This document shows, in pieces, positions 7,557-14,701 of a stretch of 29,621 bases of DNA (positions are counted from its first letter, which is position 1; the number at the start of each line of letters is the position of its first letter). The stretch is from Treponema sp. GTDB taxonomy: Bacteria > Spirochaetota > Spirochaetia > Treponematales > Treponemataceae. Position numbers and translations under genes: made by a program. The notes beneath the pieces were generated by a model that searched no databases, was not told the origin of the DNA, and saw nothing but the letters and a program-made list of their open reading frames with translations. The stretch is taken from contig JAEDFX010000019.1 of NCBI GenBank assembly GCA_016297805.1, forward strand, positions 1 through 29,621, given 5' to 3'.

Positions 7557-8378
7557 TCATTTAGAAATATATTCAACCCATTTCTGCATTAAGATACCAA
7601 AAGCTACACCAACATTCAAAGAAGCTTTTAGTCCTTTCATTGGAATAGTTACTCGTCCATAAGTAGCTTTTGCAAGTGCTTCCGGACTTACTCCAAGTTC
7701 TTCCGAGCCTATAATACAAATCCCTTTTTCTGGAAATTTAAATTCATTAATGTCTGTGCCACCAGTTTCCAAAGCAAAAACTGGTAAATCAGGAGGAAGT
7801 TGATCCAAGGCAAGCTGTTCCCATCCCATTGTTTCAATACAACCCATACCGGAACGAATCGCTCTAGGTTGATTAGGATCTATACAATGTGGAGAAATGA
7901 ATACCTTCTCGGCTCCCATAGCTTCAGCGGAACGGAAAATTGAGCCAATATTAAATGGCGAACGGATATCTTCAGCATAAACGCAAACTCCAGGGTAAAA
8001 TTCACGTTTGCGGACAACACCATTTTCATCAGTAGGAGAAGCGTGTGGGGCAATAACCAAATCCCATTCAGCTGGAAAGGTTCCAATTAAAGCAAGTAAA
8101 TGATTCCTTGCAATATTACAAAGTCGATACTCATCTACAGGTTCTGCGTTCATAAGAGCTTTCAGTTCCTGAGCGGCACTTTCTGGAAGTTTTGGATCAC
8201 GCAGTAAAACTTCAGTAACTCTTTTTATATATTCAACACGTGGGATATTTTTAAACGAATATTCAGTTCCCTTTTCGGCTATTCCTAAAACATCTCTTTC
8301 AAGGGCACCAAAAGTCAGTGCCAGCTTACGACGTTGCTGTCCACCTTCAAGATGAAATAATTTTCCTGGGTCAATCAT
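7557..8378 (-). CDS. TrmH/SpoU-family RNA 2'-O-methyltransferase
   Basis: The C-terminal half of this 273-residue protein carries the three motifs of the knotted SPOUT RNA ribose methyltransferases: RSPFNIGSIFRSA at 139-151 (motif 1, with the catalytic-type Asn and Arg), GSEELG at 224-229 (motif 2) and IPMKGLKASLNVGVA at 245-259 (motif 3). These form the SAM-binding trefoil knot. The N-terminal 130 residues are an extension I cannot assign; it may recognise the RNA. The target (tRNA or rRNA) is not determined. GAGG lies about eight bases before the ATG. The gene starts 14 bp after the alcohol-dehydrogenase-like gene and is probably co-transcribed with it; its 3' end faces the ATPase-HDOD gene 19 bp away. 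Confidence 0.85.
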   Translation of the reverse strand: MIDPGKLFHLEGGQQRRKLALTFGALERDVLGIAEKGTEYSFKNIPRVEYIKRVTEVLLRDPKLPESAAQELKALMNAEPVDEYRLCNIARNHLLALIGTFPAEWDLVIAPHASPTDENGVVRKREFYPGVCVYAEDIRSPFNIGSIFRSAEAMGAEKVFISPHCIDPNQPRAIRSGMGCIETMGWEQLALDQLPPDLPVFALETGGTDINEFKFPEKGICIIGSEELGVSPEALAKATYGRVTIPMKGLKASLNVGVAFGILMQKWVEYISK

Positions 8379-8392
8379 GGGGAAAGCCTCAA

Positions 8393-9544
8393 TTAGTAAG
8401 AAAGTTTTACAAAACTGAACAAATCATCAGTAGTCATGCTGCGAGGAAGATTATTGATTAAATCAACGTTACTGATATCTTCGATAGCAAGAGAAAGCTG
8501 CTCAATTGTAATATTCAAATCTTTTAAACGTGTAGGAAGGTTTGCCAGTGCCATTTTTTGACGGGCATACTCGACTAAAGATTTTGCAGCTTCGTCACCA
8601 GTAATATCTTTTGGACAGGCACGAATAATATGAGCCAGTTTTTCAAGTTTAGAAACTTTAAACTGTGTAGCATCTTCAATTGCATAAGGCAAAAGAATAG
8701 ATGAAACAAGAGACTTACTTTTGTGATAACGGGAATAAACACTTAAAGAAAGTAAAGTTCCCATTCCGAGAGATGATGATGAAGCAGCTAAAGAAATCAT
8801 TAAACCTGCTTGTGCAAGGAGAACTTCTTCTGGAGTAGTAATTTCTAGTGAAGGAGAACCATCCAATGCATAAGAAAAAAGTTCCAGACCTTTTTCAACA
8901 AACATATCACTAAAGAAATTTGCTTTTTGTGAAAGGTATGCTTCTATTGCCATGCTTAGAATTTCCATAGAAAGAGTAGCTTTCTGATTTTCTGTTAATG
9001 TGAGCATTAAATTTGGGTCAATAAGAACAAGTTTACAAACTGAAGGCTGGACTCTAAGAAGTTTAAGCTGGTTGCTTCTTGCATCTGTTATAGGAATTTC
9101 TGCAGTAAAGGTTAAAGGAGCACGGAAAGTTGTAGGAATACAGATACAAGGAATTGGGCTTGTAGTAGGAAGTGCTCCATCAACAAAAGTGTACAGCTCG
9201 TGAACTTCGTTGTAAAAGGCAGCAACGGCTTTTCCTACATGAAGGGCTTTTGCTCCACCAATAGCAATAATTCCGTGTACATGGCCTTCTTTTGCAAGCG
9301 CTAAAGCGCGTTCGATAGTTTTTGTAGAAGTTCCGTCTGTTAGTTCTGCAAAAATGAAACATTCAATTTTGCGATCACTTAATGACTGCATGATTTTTTC
9401 TGACAGTTTTGCTTCGTTCAAGAATGGATCCATTACAACCATAAATCTGGTGCCCCATTCCTTTACCTGCTGTCCCAATCTTGTAATAGTATATGGTCCT
9501 AAAATAATATTCGGATTAATTCTGAAAATAAAATCTGCTGCCAT
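8393..9544 (-). CDS. Iron-alcohol-dehydrogenase-like protein lacking metal ligands
   Basis: The 383-residue protein follows the iron-containing alcohol dehydrogenase (DHQS-like) fold from end to end: LGPYTITRLGQ near the start, AIGGAKALHVGKAVA in place of IGGGSxxDxxKA, IPTTFRAPLTFTAEI in place of PTTxGTGSE, LIDPNLMLTL, a MEILSMAIEAY segment in place of DALTHAIEAY, and SSILLPYAI near the C-terminus in place of ANAILLPHV. By eye alignment with FucO, the four metal ligands (one Asp, three His) read Glu, Met, Thr and Lys, so it is probably not a normal dehydrogenase. I chose the ATG at 9544: AGGAG lies ten bases upstream, whereas the alternative TTG at 9553 is almost in contact with it. It is followed at 14 bp by the TrmH gene. 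Confidence 0.75.
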   Translation of the reverse strand: MAADFIFRINPNIILGPYTITRLGQQVKEWGTRFMVVMDPFLNEAKLSEKIMQSLSDRKIECFIFAELTDGTSTKTIERALALAKEGHVHGIIAIGGAKALHVGKAVAAFYNEVHELYTFVDGALPTTSPIPCICIPTTFRAPLTFTAEIPITDARSNQLKLLRVQPSVCKLVLIDPNLMLTLTENQKATLSMEILSMAIEAYLSQKANFFSDMFVEKGLELFSYALDGSPSLEITTPEEVLLAQAGLMISLAASSSSLGMGTLLSLSVYSRYHKSKSLVSSILLPYAIEDATQFKVSKLEKLAHIIRACPKDITGDEAAKSLVEYARQKMALANLPTRLKDLNITIEQLSLAIEDISNVDLINNLPRSMTTDDLFSFVKLSY

Positions 9545-9565
9545 TATATGCAAGCTCCTTTAGTC

Positions 9566-9599
9566 AAAAAAAAAGACGGAATTATAGTAATTCCGTCTT
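9566..9599 (-). terminator. Terminator after flgM
   Basis: On the minus strand a 12-bp perfect stem (AAGACGGAATTA and its complement, 9573-9584 with 9588-9599) with a three-base loop is followed by nine T. It ends the rsmI-flgM unit. The stem and loop also contain TATAAT on the minus strand (9586-9581), which may serve as a -10 box for the downstream gene. Confidence 0.85.
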
Positions 9600-9623
9600 A
9601 TTGAGTTTCAAATAAGTTTTGAA

Positions 9624-9911
9624 TTAAAGCCCAATTGCAGACAAGAATTTATCTGCTGCTGAATTTAACACAACATTATTCAAGTAGTTAGGATCCTTGA
9701 GCTTTTCTTTTACTTCTGCAACACGGTCAGCTCTTACATCAGGAGTTTCGTTTGCAACTTTCTCCATGTAGTAAACTTCTGCCATTTCTTTGGCTTCAGC
9801 AGAAACGCTAATAGAATCTACATCACGGCTAACTTTAGCTGTGCTTTCAGTTTTGCGGAGATTCTGAACATTGTTAACCTGATTAACACTGTTTACACCA
9901 TTTATCATCAT
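9624..9911 (-). CDS. flgM: Anti-sigma-28 factor FlgM
   Basis: FlgM holds the flagellar sigma factor FliA inactive until the hook-basal body is finished and FlgM is exported. This 95-residue protein has the usual size and layout: a polar, probably disordered N-terminal half (Asn, Val and Ser rich, residues 1-45), then DSISVSAEAKEM (47-58), VRADRVAEVKEKL (79-91 region) and a hydrophobic C-terminal helix (AADKFLSAIGL). The serine-alanine pair followed by the VRxxRVxEVKEKL helix is the FlgM hallmark. AGGA lies seven bases before the first of two adjacent ATGs. The gene follows rsmI by 21 bp and ends at a strong terminator. Its presence implies a flagellated, motile cell. Confidence 0.85.
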   Translation of the reverse strand: MMINGVNSVNQVNNVQNLRKTESTAKVSRDVDSISVSAEAKEMAEVYYMEKVANETPDVRADRVAEVKEKLKDPNYLNNVVLNSAADKFLSAIGL

Positions 9912-9932
9912 AACGTCCTACCCCTCTACCTT

Positions 9933-10640
9933 TTAATTATCGGCAGATTCTTCAGAATATTTAATATTTTTTACACCAGAAATAAAAACTGCAAACTCAC
10001 CTTTTATGGATTGTCTTGAAGAATAATCAGCAAGCAGTTCTGCAGCTGTACCACTGGTTATCTCTTCATGCAGCTTAGTCAATTCTCTACCAACTACAAT
10101 GCGCCGGTCACTTTCAATATCGGCAATATCCGTCAAAAGCTTAACAATTCTGAACGGACTTTCGTAAATTACTACTGCATTTCCTGTTTCCATCAACTCT
10201 TTTAAGCGGCTTCTTCTACGACCTGGTTTTGGCGAAAGAAAACCTTCAAAAATCAATGTTTTTCCACCGGAACCTGCAACGCTTACAAGAGTTGCAAATG
10301 CAGCTGGACCTGGGATTGGTACTACATCAAAACCTGCTTCCCGAACAACATCAACAAGAACTGCTCCAGGATCTGAAACCCCAGGAGTACCTGCGTCACT
10401 TGCAAAAGCAACATCATGTCCTTCTTCCAGCAGTTTGACTACCTTTTCTCCGGCAATTTTTTCGTTTTGGGCTCTGCAGGAAATTAGCGGCTTTTTAATC
10501 TCAAAATGATTTAAAAGCTGCAGTGTATGACGAGTATCTTCAGCGGCAATATAATCAACATTCTTAAGAGTTTCTATTGCACGAAAAGTAATATCCCCAA
10601 GATTTCCGATTGGAGTTCCAATAACAAACAATTTTGCCAC
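9933..10640 (-). CDS. rsmI: 16S rRNA (cytidine-1402-2'-O)-methyltransferase RsmI
   Basis: RsmI methylates the ribose of C1402 in the decoding centre of 16S rRNA. The tetrapyrrole-methylase fold is clear: VIGTPIGNLGDIT (residues 6-18), AAEDTRHT, a SCRAQNE segment, ASDAGTPGVSDPG (SAM loop) and PIPGPAAF. The C-terminal half holds FEGFLSPKPGRRRSRL and VIYESPFRIVKLL. At 235 residues it lacks the C-terminal extension of the 286-residue E. coli protein. The start codon is GTG at 10640; no ribosome binding site precedes it, and the -10 box TATAAT ends six bases upstream. flgM follows 21 bp downstream in the same unit. Confidence 0.95.
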   Translation of the reverse strand: MAKLFVIGTPIGNLGDITFRAIETLKNVDYIAAEDTRHTLQLLNHFEIKKPLISCRAQNEKIAGEKVVKLLEEGHDVAFASDAGTPGVSDPGAVLVDVVREAGFDVVPIPGPAAFATLVSVAGSGGKTLIFEGFLSPKPGRRRSRLKELMETGNAVVIYESPFRIVKLLTDIADIESDRRIVVGRELTKLHEEITSGTAAELLADYSSRQSIKGEFAVFISGVKNIKYSEESADN

Positions 10641-10646
10641 GCATAT

Positions 10647-10675
10647 ATTATAAGATGAAAATAAAAAGTAGACAA
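10647..10675 (-). promoter_or_regulatory. Promoter of rsmI-flgM, leaderless type
   Basis: On the minus strand TTGTCT (10675-10670), a 17-bp spacer and a perfect TATAAT (10652-10647) end six bases before the GTG of rsmI. The bases between (ATATGC) hold no ribosome binding site. The predicted start site coincides with the start codon. Confidence 0.5.
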
Positions 10676-10698
10676 GAAGTAGATTAATTATATTGTAG

Positions 10699-10728
10699 AT
10701 TCCAGTGTCGGAGCATGGGAATGACAGT
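10699..10728. repeat. GTCATTCCC...GGAAT-type dispersed repeat fragment
   Basis: On the minus strand the sequence reads CACTGTCATTCCCATGCTCC and continues to GGAAT, a short interrupted inverted repeat (ATTCC at 10699-10703 with GGAAT at 10718-10722). The layout GTCATTCCC, unique middle, GGAATC is common for intergenic dispersed repeats in many bacteria. It abuts the larger hairpin repeat. Confidence 0.4.
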
Positions 10729-10755
10729 GAACTGAAAAAAAATCAAAAATTTGTA

Positions 10756-10829
10756 TACATTGAGGTCAGTCATTGGTGTACCACTTTTTTTACTAAAAAA
10801 GTGGTGCACCAATGACTGACTTCAATGTA
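10756..10829. repeat. 35-bp inverted repeat (hairpin) related to the 47-bp repeats
   Basis: Left arm 10756-10790 and right arm 10795-10829 are complementary over 35 bases with two mismatches, both of which become G-U pairs in a plus-strand RNA; the loop is TACT. A third partial copy of the arm (TGTACCACTTTTT) follows at 10826-10838. The arms contain AAAGTGGTGCACCAATG and ACTGAC, shared with the array at 62-249. The element sits between divergent genes, so it is not a simple terminator. Confidence 0.9.
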
Positions 10830-10893
10830 CCACTTTTTCGTTGGGGCATAGGTGAAAATTCTTAAAAAAAATTGAGAATTTGAAAAATTTATG

Positions 10894-10921
10894 TTGACAA
10901 TTAGAAAAGTTAAGATATTAT
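10894..10921 (+). promoter_or_regulatory. Promoter of the ABC binding-protein gene
   Basis: A perfect TTGACA (10894-10899) is followed after 16 bp by TATTAT (10916-10921). Transcription should start near 10928, inside the palindrome at 10924-10941. The leader of about 100 nt contains a small TGCCTC-GAT-GAGGCA hairpin at 10998-11012. Confidence 0.7.
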
Positions 10922-10923
10922 AT

Positions 10924-10941
10924 AACTACAACGTTGTAGTT
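10924..10941. promoter_or_regulatory. 18-bp perfect palindrome, probable LacI-family operator
   Basis: AACTACAACGTTGTAGTT is a perfect palindrome with an AACGTT centre, the form typical of LacI/GalR-family operators. It begins two bases after the -10 box and covers the predicted start site, the classic position for a repressor. The next gene is a sugar-type binding protein, so sugar-responsive repression is likely. No regulator gene is in the window. Confidence 0.65.
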
Positions 10942-11030
10942 TAGGGGATATTTCTTAAGCAAATTACCCTAGCAAGCAAGGTGGGTTAATAAAACGATGC
11001 CTCGATGAGGCAAAATAGGAGAAAAACTAA

Positions 11031-12308
11031 ATGACAAAAAGAATTGTTATTGGTGCATGTCTTATGGCAATGGCAGCTTCAATGTTTGCTGCTCCAAAAA
11101 AAGGTGAGGGAAAAGTCCTCAATATCTACGTTTGGAACGATGAATTCCCTTCACGTTTCAATGACTTCTATGCATCTAAGCTTCCAGCTGATGTAAAAGT
11201 TAACTTCATTCAGACACCTAACCAGGGTAATGCTTATCAGGATAAGCTTGATGAAGCTCTCTTGAACCAGGCTAATGCTAAAGCTGATGATAAAATTGAC
11301 TTGTTCTGTATCGAAGCTGACTACGCTTTGAAATATGTTGATACTCCATACACATTGGATGTAATGAAAGATATCGGTCTTTCAAAGAAGAACTTGGCTA
11401 ACCAGTATCAGTATACAAAAGATATCGTAACAGACTCAAAAGGAAAACTTAAGGGTGTTTCTTGGCAGTCAACTCCAGGTGGATTCATATATCGCCGTTC
11501 AATTGCTAAACAGGTTCTTGGAACTGATGATCCAGCAAAAGTACAGACTATGCTTTCTGACTGGGCAAAATTTGATGATGTAGCTGCAAAAATGAAGGCT
11601 GCTGGTTACTTCATGCTTTCTGGATACGATGATGCCTTCCGTGCTTTCCAGGACAATGTAAAATCTCCATGGGTTAAGGGAAACAAAATCGTAATCGATC
11701 CACAGATCAACAAATGGATTGAACAGACAAAGATGTACACAGAAAAAGGATACAACAACAAAGCTTCATTGTGGTCAGCTGAATCTACACAGCAGATGAT
11801 GGCTAACGGTAAAGTATTTGGTTACTTCGCTGTAGGTTGGTTCTATGACTTCTGTATGCCACACGGAGCAGGTTCAGCTGAAGGTGACTGGGCATTCTGT
11901 GAAGGTCCACAGGGATTCTCTTGGGGTGGAACATGGATTTGTGCTGCTGCAGGTACAGACAACATTTCACTTGTAAAAGACATTATGTACACACTCACAT
12001 GTGATACAGATACATTGAAGAAGATTTGTGTTGAAGCAGGTGACTGTATCAACTCTGCTGCTGCTATGAAAGAACTTTCTGCTGCAGGATACAAGAATGC
12101 ATTCATGGGCGGACAGGATCCACTTCCAGTTTACTTGAAGAATGGTGCTTCTATCTCTAAATCAAACATGTCTAAATATGACCAGGCTTGTAACGAAAAG
12201 ATTCAGGCTGCTATGAAAGACTACTTCGAAGGAACTGTAGACTTGAACACAGCTTGGGACAACTTCTACACATCTGTAATTGAAGTTTATCCAAACTTGA
12301 AGAGATAA
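11031..12308 (+). CDS. Carbohydrate ABC transporter substrate-binding protein
   Basis: The 425-residue protein is the periplasmic receptor of the importer encoded next to it. A cleavable signal peptide occupies residues 1-20 (positively charged MTKR, hydrophobic core, AASMFA before the mature APKK); there is no lipobox cysteine, so it is a free periplasmic protein. The mature part has the family-1 binding-protein pattern (LNIYVWNDEF, DKIDLFCIEADYA, a QSTPGGFIYRR segment, FGYFAVGWFYDF, late EGTVDLNTAWDNFY). The Trp- and aromatic-rich make-up suits a sugar ligand, but the sugar is unknown. GGAG lies nine bases before the ATG. All glutamine codons are CAG, which suggests strong expression. A leaky terminator separates it from the permeases. 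Confidence 0.88.
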   Translation: MTKRIVIGACLMAMAASMFAAPKKGEGKVLNIYVWNDEFPSRFNDFYASKLPADVKVNFIQTPNQGNAYQDKLDEALLNQANAKADDKIDLFCIEADYALKYVDTPYTLDVMKDIGLSKKNLANQYQYTKDIVTDSKGKLKGVSWQSTPGGFIYRRSIAKQVLGTDDPAKVQTMLSDWAKFDDVAAKMKAAGYFMLSGYDDAFRAFQDNVKSPWVKGNKIVIDPQINKWIEQTKMYTEKGYNNKASLWSAESTQQMMANGKVFGYFAVGWFYDFCMPHGAGSAEGDWAFCEGPQGFSWGGTWICAAAGTDNISLVKDIMYTLTCDTDTLKKICVEAGDCINSAAAMKELSAAGYKNAFMGGQDPLPVYLKNGASISKSNMSKYDQACNEKIQAAMKDYFEGTVDLNTAWDNFYTSVIEVYPNLKR

Positions 12309-12331
12309 TTATAAGCTGAATAAGCTTTAAG

Positions 12332-12369
12332 AAGGGGGGCTTCCTGAAAAAGGCAGTTCCCCTTTTTTT
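12332..12369 (+). terminator. Terminator/attenuator between binding protein and permeases
   Basis: A stem of 14 paired positions (12332-12345 with 12351-12364, one mismatch and two G-U pairs) with a GAAAA loop runs into seven T (12363-12369). It stands 44 bp before the first permease, which has no promoter of its own that I can see. Partial read-through would give the usual excess of binding protein over permease. Confidence 0.75.
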
Positions 12370-12413
12370 GTAACTCAATTATTTAAAAAATGATAAAAAC
12401 CTGAGGAGATAAT

Positions 12414-13682
12414 ATGGCAGATAACAAACCAGTTGCAGAAAAAAAAGCCAAAAAACATACAATTCAGTATGACCGTTGGGGCTATTTTTTCATTGCACCA
12501 TTCTTTTTAATTTATATAGTATTTTCATTAATACCATTACTTACAACATTCGTTTATAGTTTTTTTGAATATTATCGCGATGGTCTTAACATCATTGGAC
12601 CAAATGCTAAAGTAGCAAAATATTTTATGGGGCAAGAGGAATATTATTCATGGCAGATTGAAGATTCTGTTGTTGCTCTTGATGAAATGTTAATCAATTA
12701 TGACGAGGGTGAACCTGTTACAATTGAAATTAAAGATGAAATTATTTCAACAGTAGAAGAAATTGCCGAAGAAATCCAATTTGAAAAGTTTGAAAAGGCA
12801 GTTGCAGATATTGTTGATAAAGGAATAAAAAAAGGTTCTACTAACGGCGAAGTAGTTGCTGCCGTTCAGAAAGAACTTAGTGCAAAACAGTCAGCTATTA
12901 CAAGAAATATTGGAATCGTTTTCTCTGCTGAAGATAACTTAGGAAAATACTTCTGGAATACATTCGTAATGTGGATTTTAGGATTCCTTCCACAGATTCT
13001 TGTTTCTTTGATGCTTGCTGTTTGGTTTACAAATACAGAACTTAGACTTAAGTTCCAGCAGTTCTTCAAGACTGTTATTTACATGCCTAACCTTATCATG
13101 GCGGCAGCATTTGCAATGTTGTTCGTTTCTATGCTTTCACCAAACGGTCCTGTAAACAACATTCTTAAAGATATCTATCATTCTATGAATGCAGCAGAAA
13201 TTGCAGCTGGAGAAATGTCAGAAATGGAACCAATCCGCTTCTTTATCTATCCAGGCTGGTCACGCAGTATTGTTGCTTTGATGAACTTCTTGATGTGGTA
13301 CGGAAATACAACAATCTTGCTTATGGCAGGTGTTATGGGTATTGATAACAGCTTATTCGAAGCTGCTCGTATTGATGGTGCCAGCTCATTGAAGATCTTC
13401 TTCAAGATTACAATTCCATTATTGTTGCCAATCTTTGTATACGTTCTCATTACATCATTAATTGGTGGTATTCAGATGTTCGACGTTCCACAGATTATTT
13501 CTAATGGTAGTGGTGCTCCAAACCGTACAACTATGACAATCATCATGAAGTTGAATAAGTTCCTTACAAACAAGAACTATGGTCCTTCTGGTGTTACTTC
13601 AATCTTTATTTTTGCAATTACTGGTGTATTAAGTGGTATTGTTTATAAAATGACAATGCAGAACTACCAGAACAAACGCTAA
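12414..13682 (+). CDS. Carbohydrate ABC permease, MalF/UgpA type, with periplasmic insert
   Basis: This 422-residue inner-membrane protein is one half of the importer channel. After a basic N-terminus, TM1 spans about residues 23-51. The conserved permease core begins near residue 178 (NTFVMWILGFLPQ) and holds the EAA loop EAARIDGASSLKIFF near 315, the contact for the ATPase. Between TM1 and the core are about 130 residues instead of the usual 35-40: an acidic, helix-prone insert of about 90 residues near 72-165, on the periplasmic side. This is the place of the P2 loop of MalF. GAGGAG precedes the ATG. The second permease starts 11 bp after its stop. Confidence 0.88.
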   Translation: MADNKPVAEKKAKKHTIQYDRWGYFFIAPFFLIYIVFSLIPLLTTFVYSFFEYYRDGLNIIGPNAKVAKYFMGQEEYYSWQIEDSVVALDEMLINYDEGEPVTIEIKDEIISTVEEIAEEIQFEKFEKAVADIVDKGIKKGSTNGEVVAAVQKELSAKQSAITRNIGIVFSAEDNLGKYFWNTFVMWILGFLPQILVSLMLAVWFTNTELRLKFQQFFKTVIYMPNLIMAAAFAMLFVSMLSPNGPVNNILKDIYHSMNAAEIAAGEMSEMEPIRFFIYPGWSRSIVALMNFLMWYGNTTILLMAGVMGIDNSLFEAARIDGASSLKIFFKITIPLLLPIFVYVLITSLIGGIQMFDVPQIISNGSGAPNRTTMTIIMKLNKFLTNKNYGPSGVTSIFIFAITGVLSGIVYKMTMQNYQNKR

Positions 13683-13693
13683 GGAGGAGAAAA

Positions 13694-14632
13694 ATGGAAA
13701 AGATTCAGAGTCAAAGTAAAACTATTGGCGCAAAACGAGTAGGTTGTTACATTGTTTTGGTATTGCTTGCCATCATCTCCTTGTTCCCATTCTATATTAT
13801 GCTTGTAAACTGTACTCGTTCACATATGCAGATTCAGATGGGATTCTCGGCAATTCCTGGTAGTTCATTAATCAAAAACTTTATAAACCTTTCGATTAAT
13901 AAGAATACAGAATCATCATTCTGGCAGAATGCTATTGCTAAATATGGTGTTCAGCTTTCTTCTAGCAATGGTAACTATGCAGAAAACTACCCAATTCTTA
14001 GAGGTATGATTAACAGTTTGTTCATTGCAATTTCAGTTGCTGCATTAACAACTTACTTCTCTGCAATGACATCATATGGTATCTACATGTACAACTTCAA
14101 ACTTAAGAAGTTCTCTTTCAAGTTTATCATGGCTGTTATGATGGTTCCTACACAGGTTTCAACATTAGGATTCTTACGATTGTTAAGCCGATTACACTTG
14201 ATGGATAACTACATAGCTTTGATTGTACCTTCAATTGCAGCACCTGTAGTTTTCTTCTATATGTATCAGTCAATGGAAGCCACTTTGCCATTCTCAATTG
14301 TAGAAGCAGCTCGCGTTGACGGATGTAACGAGTTCAGAACTTTCAATAGAATTGTAGTACCAATGATGAAGCCAGCATTTGCTGTTCAGGCAATCTTCTC
14401 ATTCGTTTCTACATGGAACAATTACTTCGTTCCTCAGTTGGTAATCACAAAGAAAACATTGTGGACTGTACCTATCGTTATTGCAAACGCACGTAACGCA
14501 GACTACATGAACAATGACCAGGGTATTAACTATATGTTGATGACTTTGGCAATCGTTCCACTTATGATTATCTACTTTGCTTTGTCTAAATACATCATTG
14601 CAGGTGCAACTGCAGGCGGTGTAAAAGAGTAA
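13694..14632 (+). CDS. Carbohydrate ABC permease, MalG/UgpE type
   Basis: The second channel subunit has 312 residues and six predicted membrane segments. It carries the EAA loop EAARVDGCNEFRTFNRIVVP near residue 203, followed by FSFVSTWNNYFVPQLV, both standard for MalG-type permeases, and ends in AGATAGGVKE like its relatives. AAGGAGG directly before the ATG is the strongest ribosome binding site in the window. The operon ends here with a terminator; no ATP-binding subunit is present, so an ATPase encoded elsewhere (MsmK/UgpC type) must energise it. Confidence 0.9.
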   Translation: MEKIQSQSKTIGAKRVGCYIVLVLLAIISLFPFYIMLVNCTRSHMQIQMGFSAIPGSSLIKNFINLSINKNTESSFWQNAIAKYGVQLSSSNGNYAENYPILRGMINSLFIAISVAALTTYFSAMTSYGIYMYNFKLKKFSFKFIMAVMMVPTQVSTLGFLRLLSRLHLMDNYIALIVPSIAAPVVFFYMYQSMEATLPFSIVEAARVDGCNEFRTFNRIVVPMMKPAFAVQAIFSFVSTWNNYFVPQLVITKKTLWTVPIVIANARNADYMNNDQGINYMLMTLAIVPLMIIYFALSKYIIAGATAGGVKE

Positions 14633-14652
14633 TAAAACTCCTATCAGGTTTA

Positions 14653-14682
14653 GCCCTCCGGTGTATGTCGGGGGGCTTTTTT
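14653..14682 (+). terminator. Terminator after the ABC permease operon
   Basis: GCCCTCCG (14653-14660) pairs with CGGGGGGC (14669-14676), with one G-U pair, across an eight-base loop and is followed by six T. It lies 20 bp after the permease stop. Confidence 0.85.
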
Positions 14683-14701
14683 GTTTTAACAGGACTTTGA
14701 T

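Noticed and set aside
10756..10838. Rho-independent terminator of a plus-strand gene
   Set aside because: No plus-strand gene ends upstream; the region lies between the divergent rsmI and ABC binding protein genes, and the stem is far longer than usual for a terminator.
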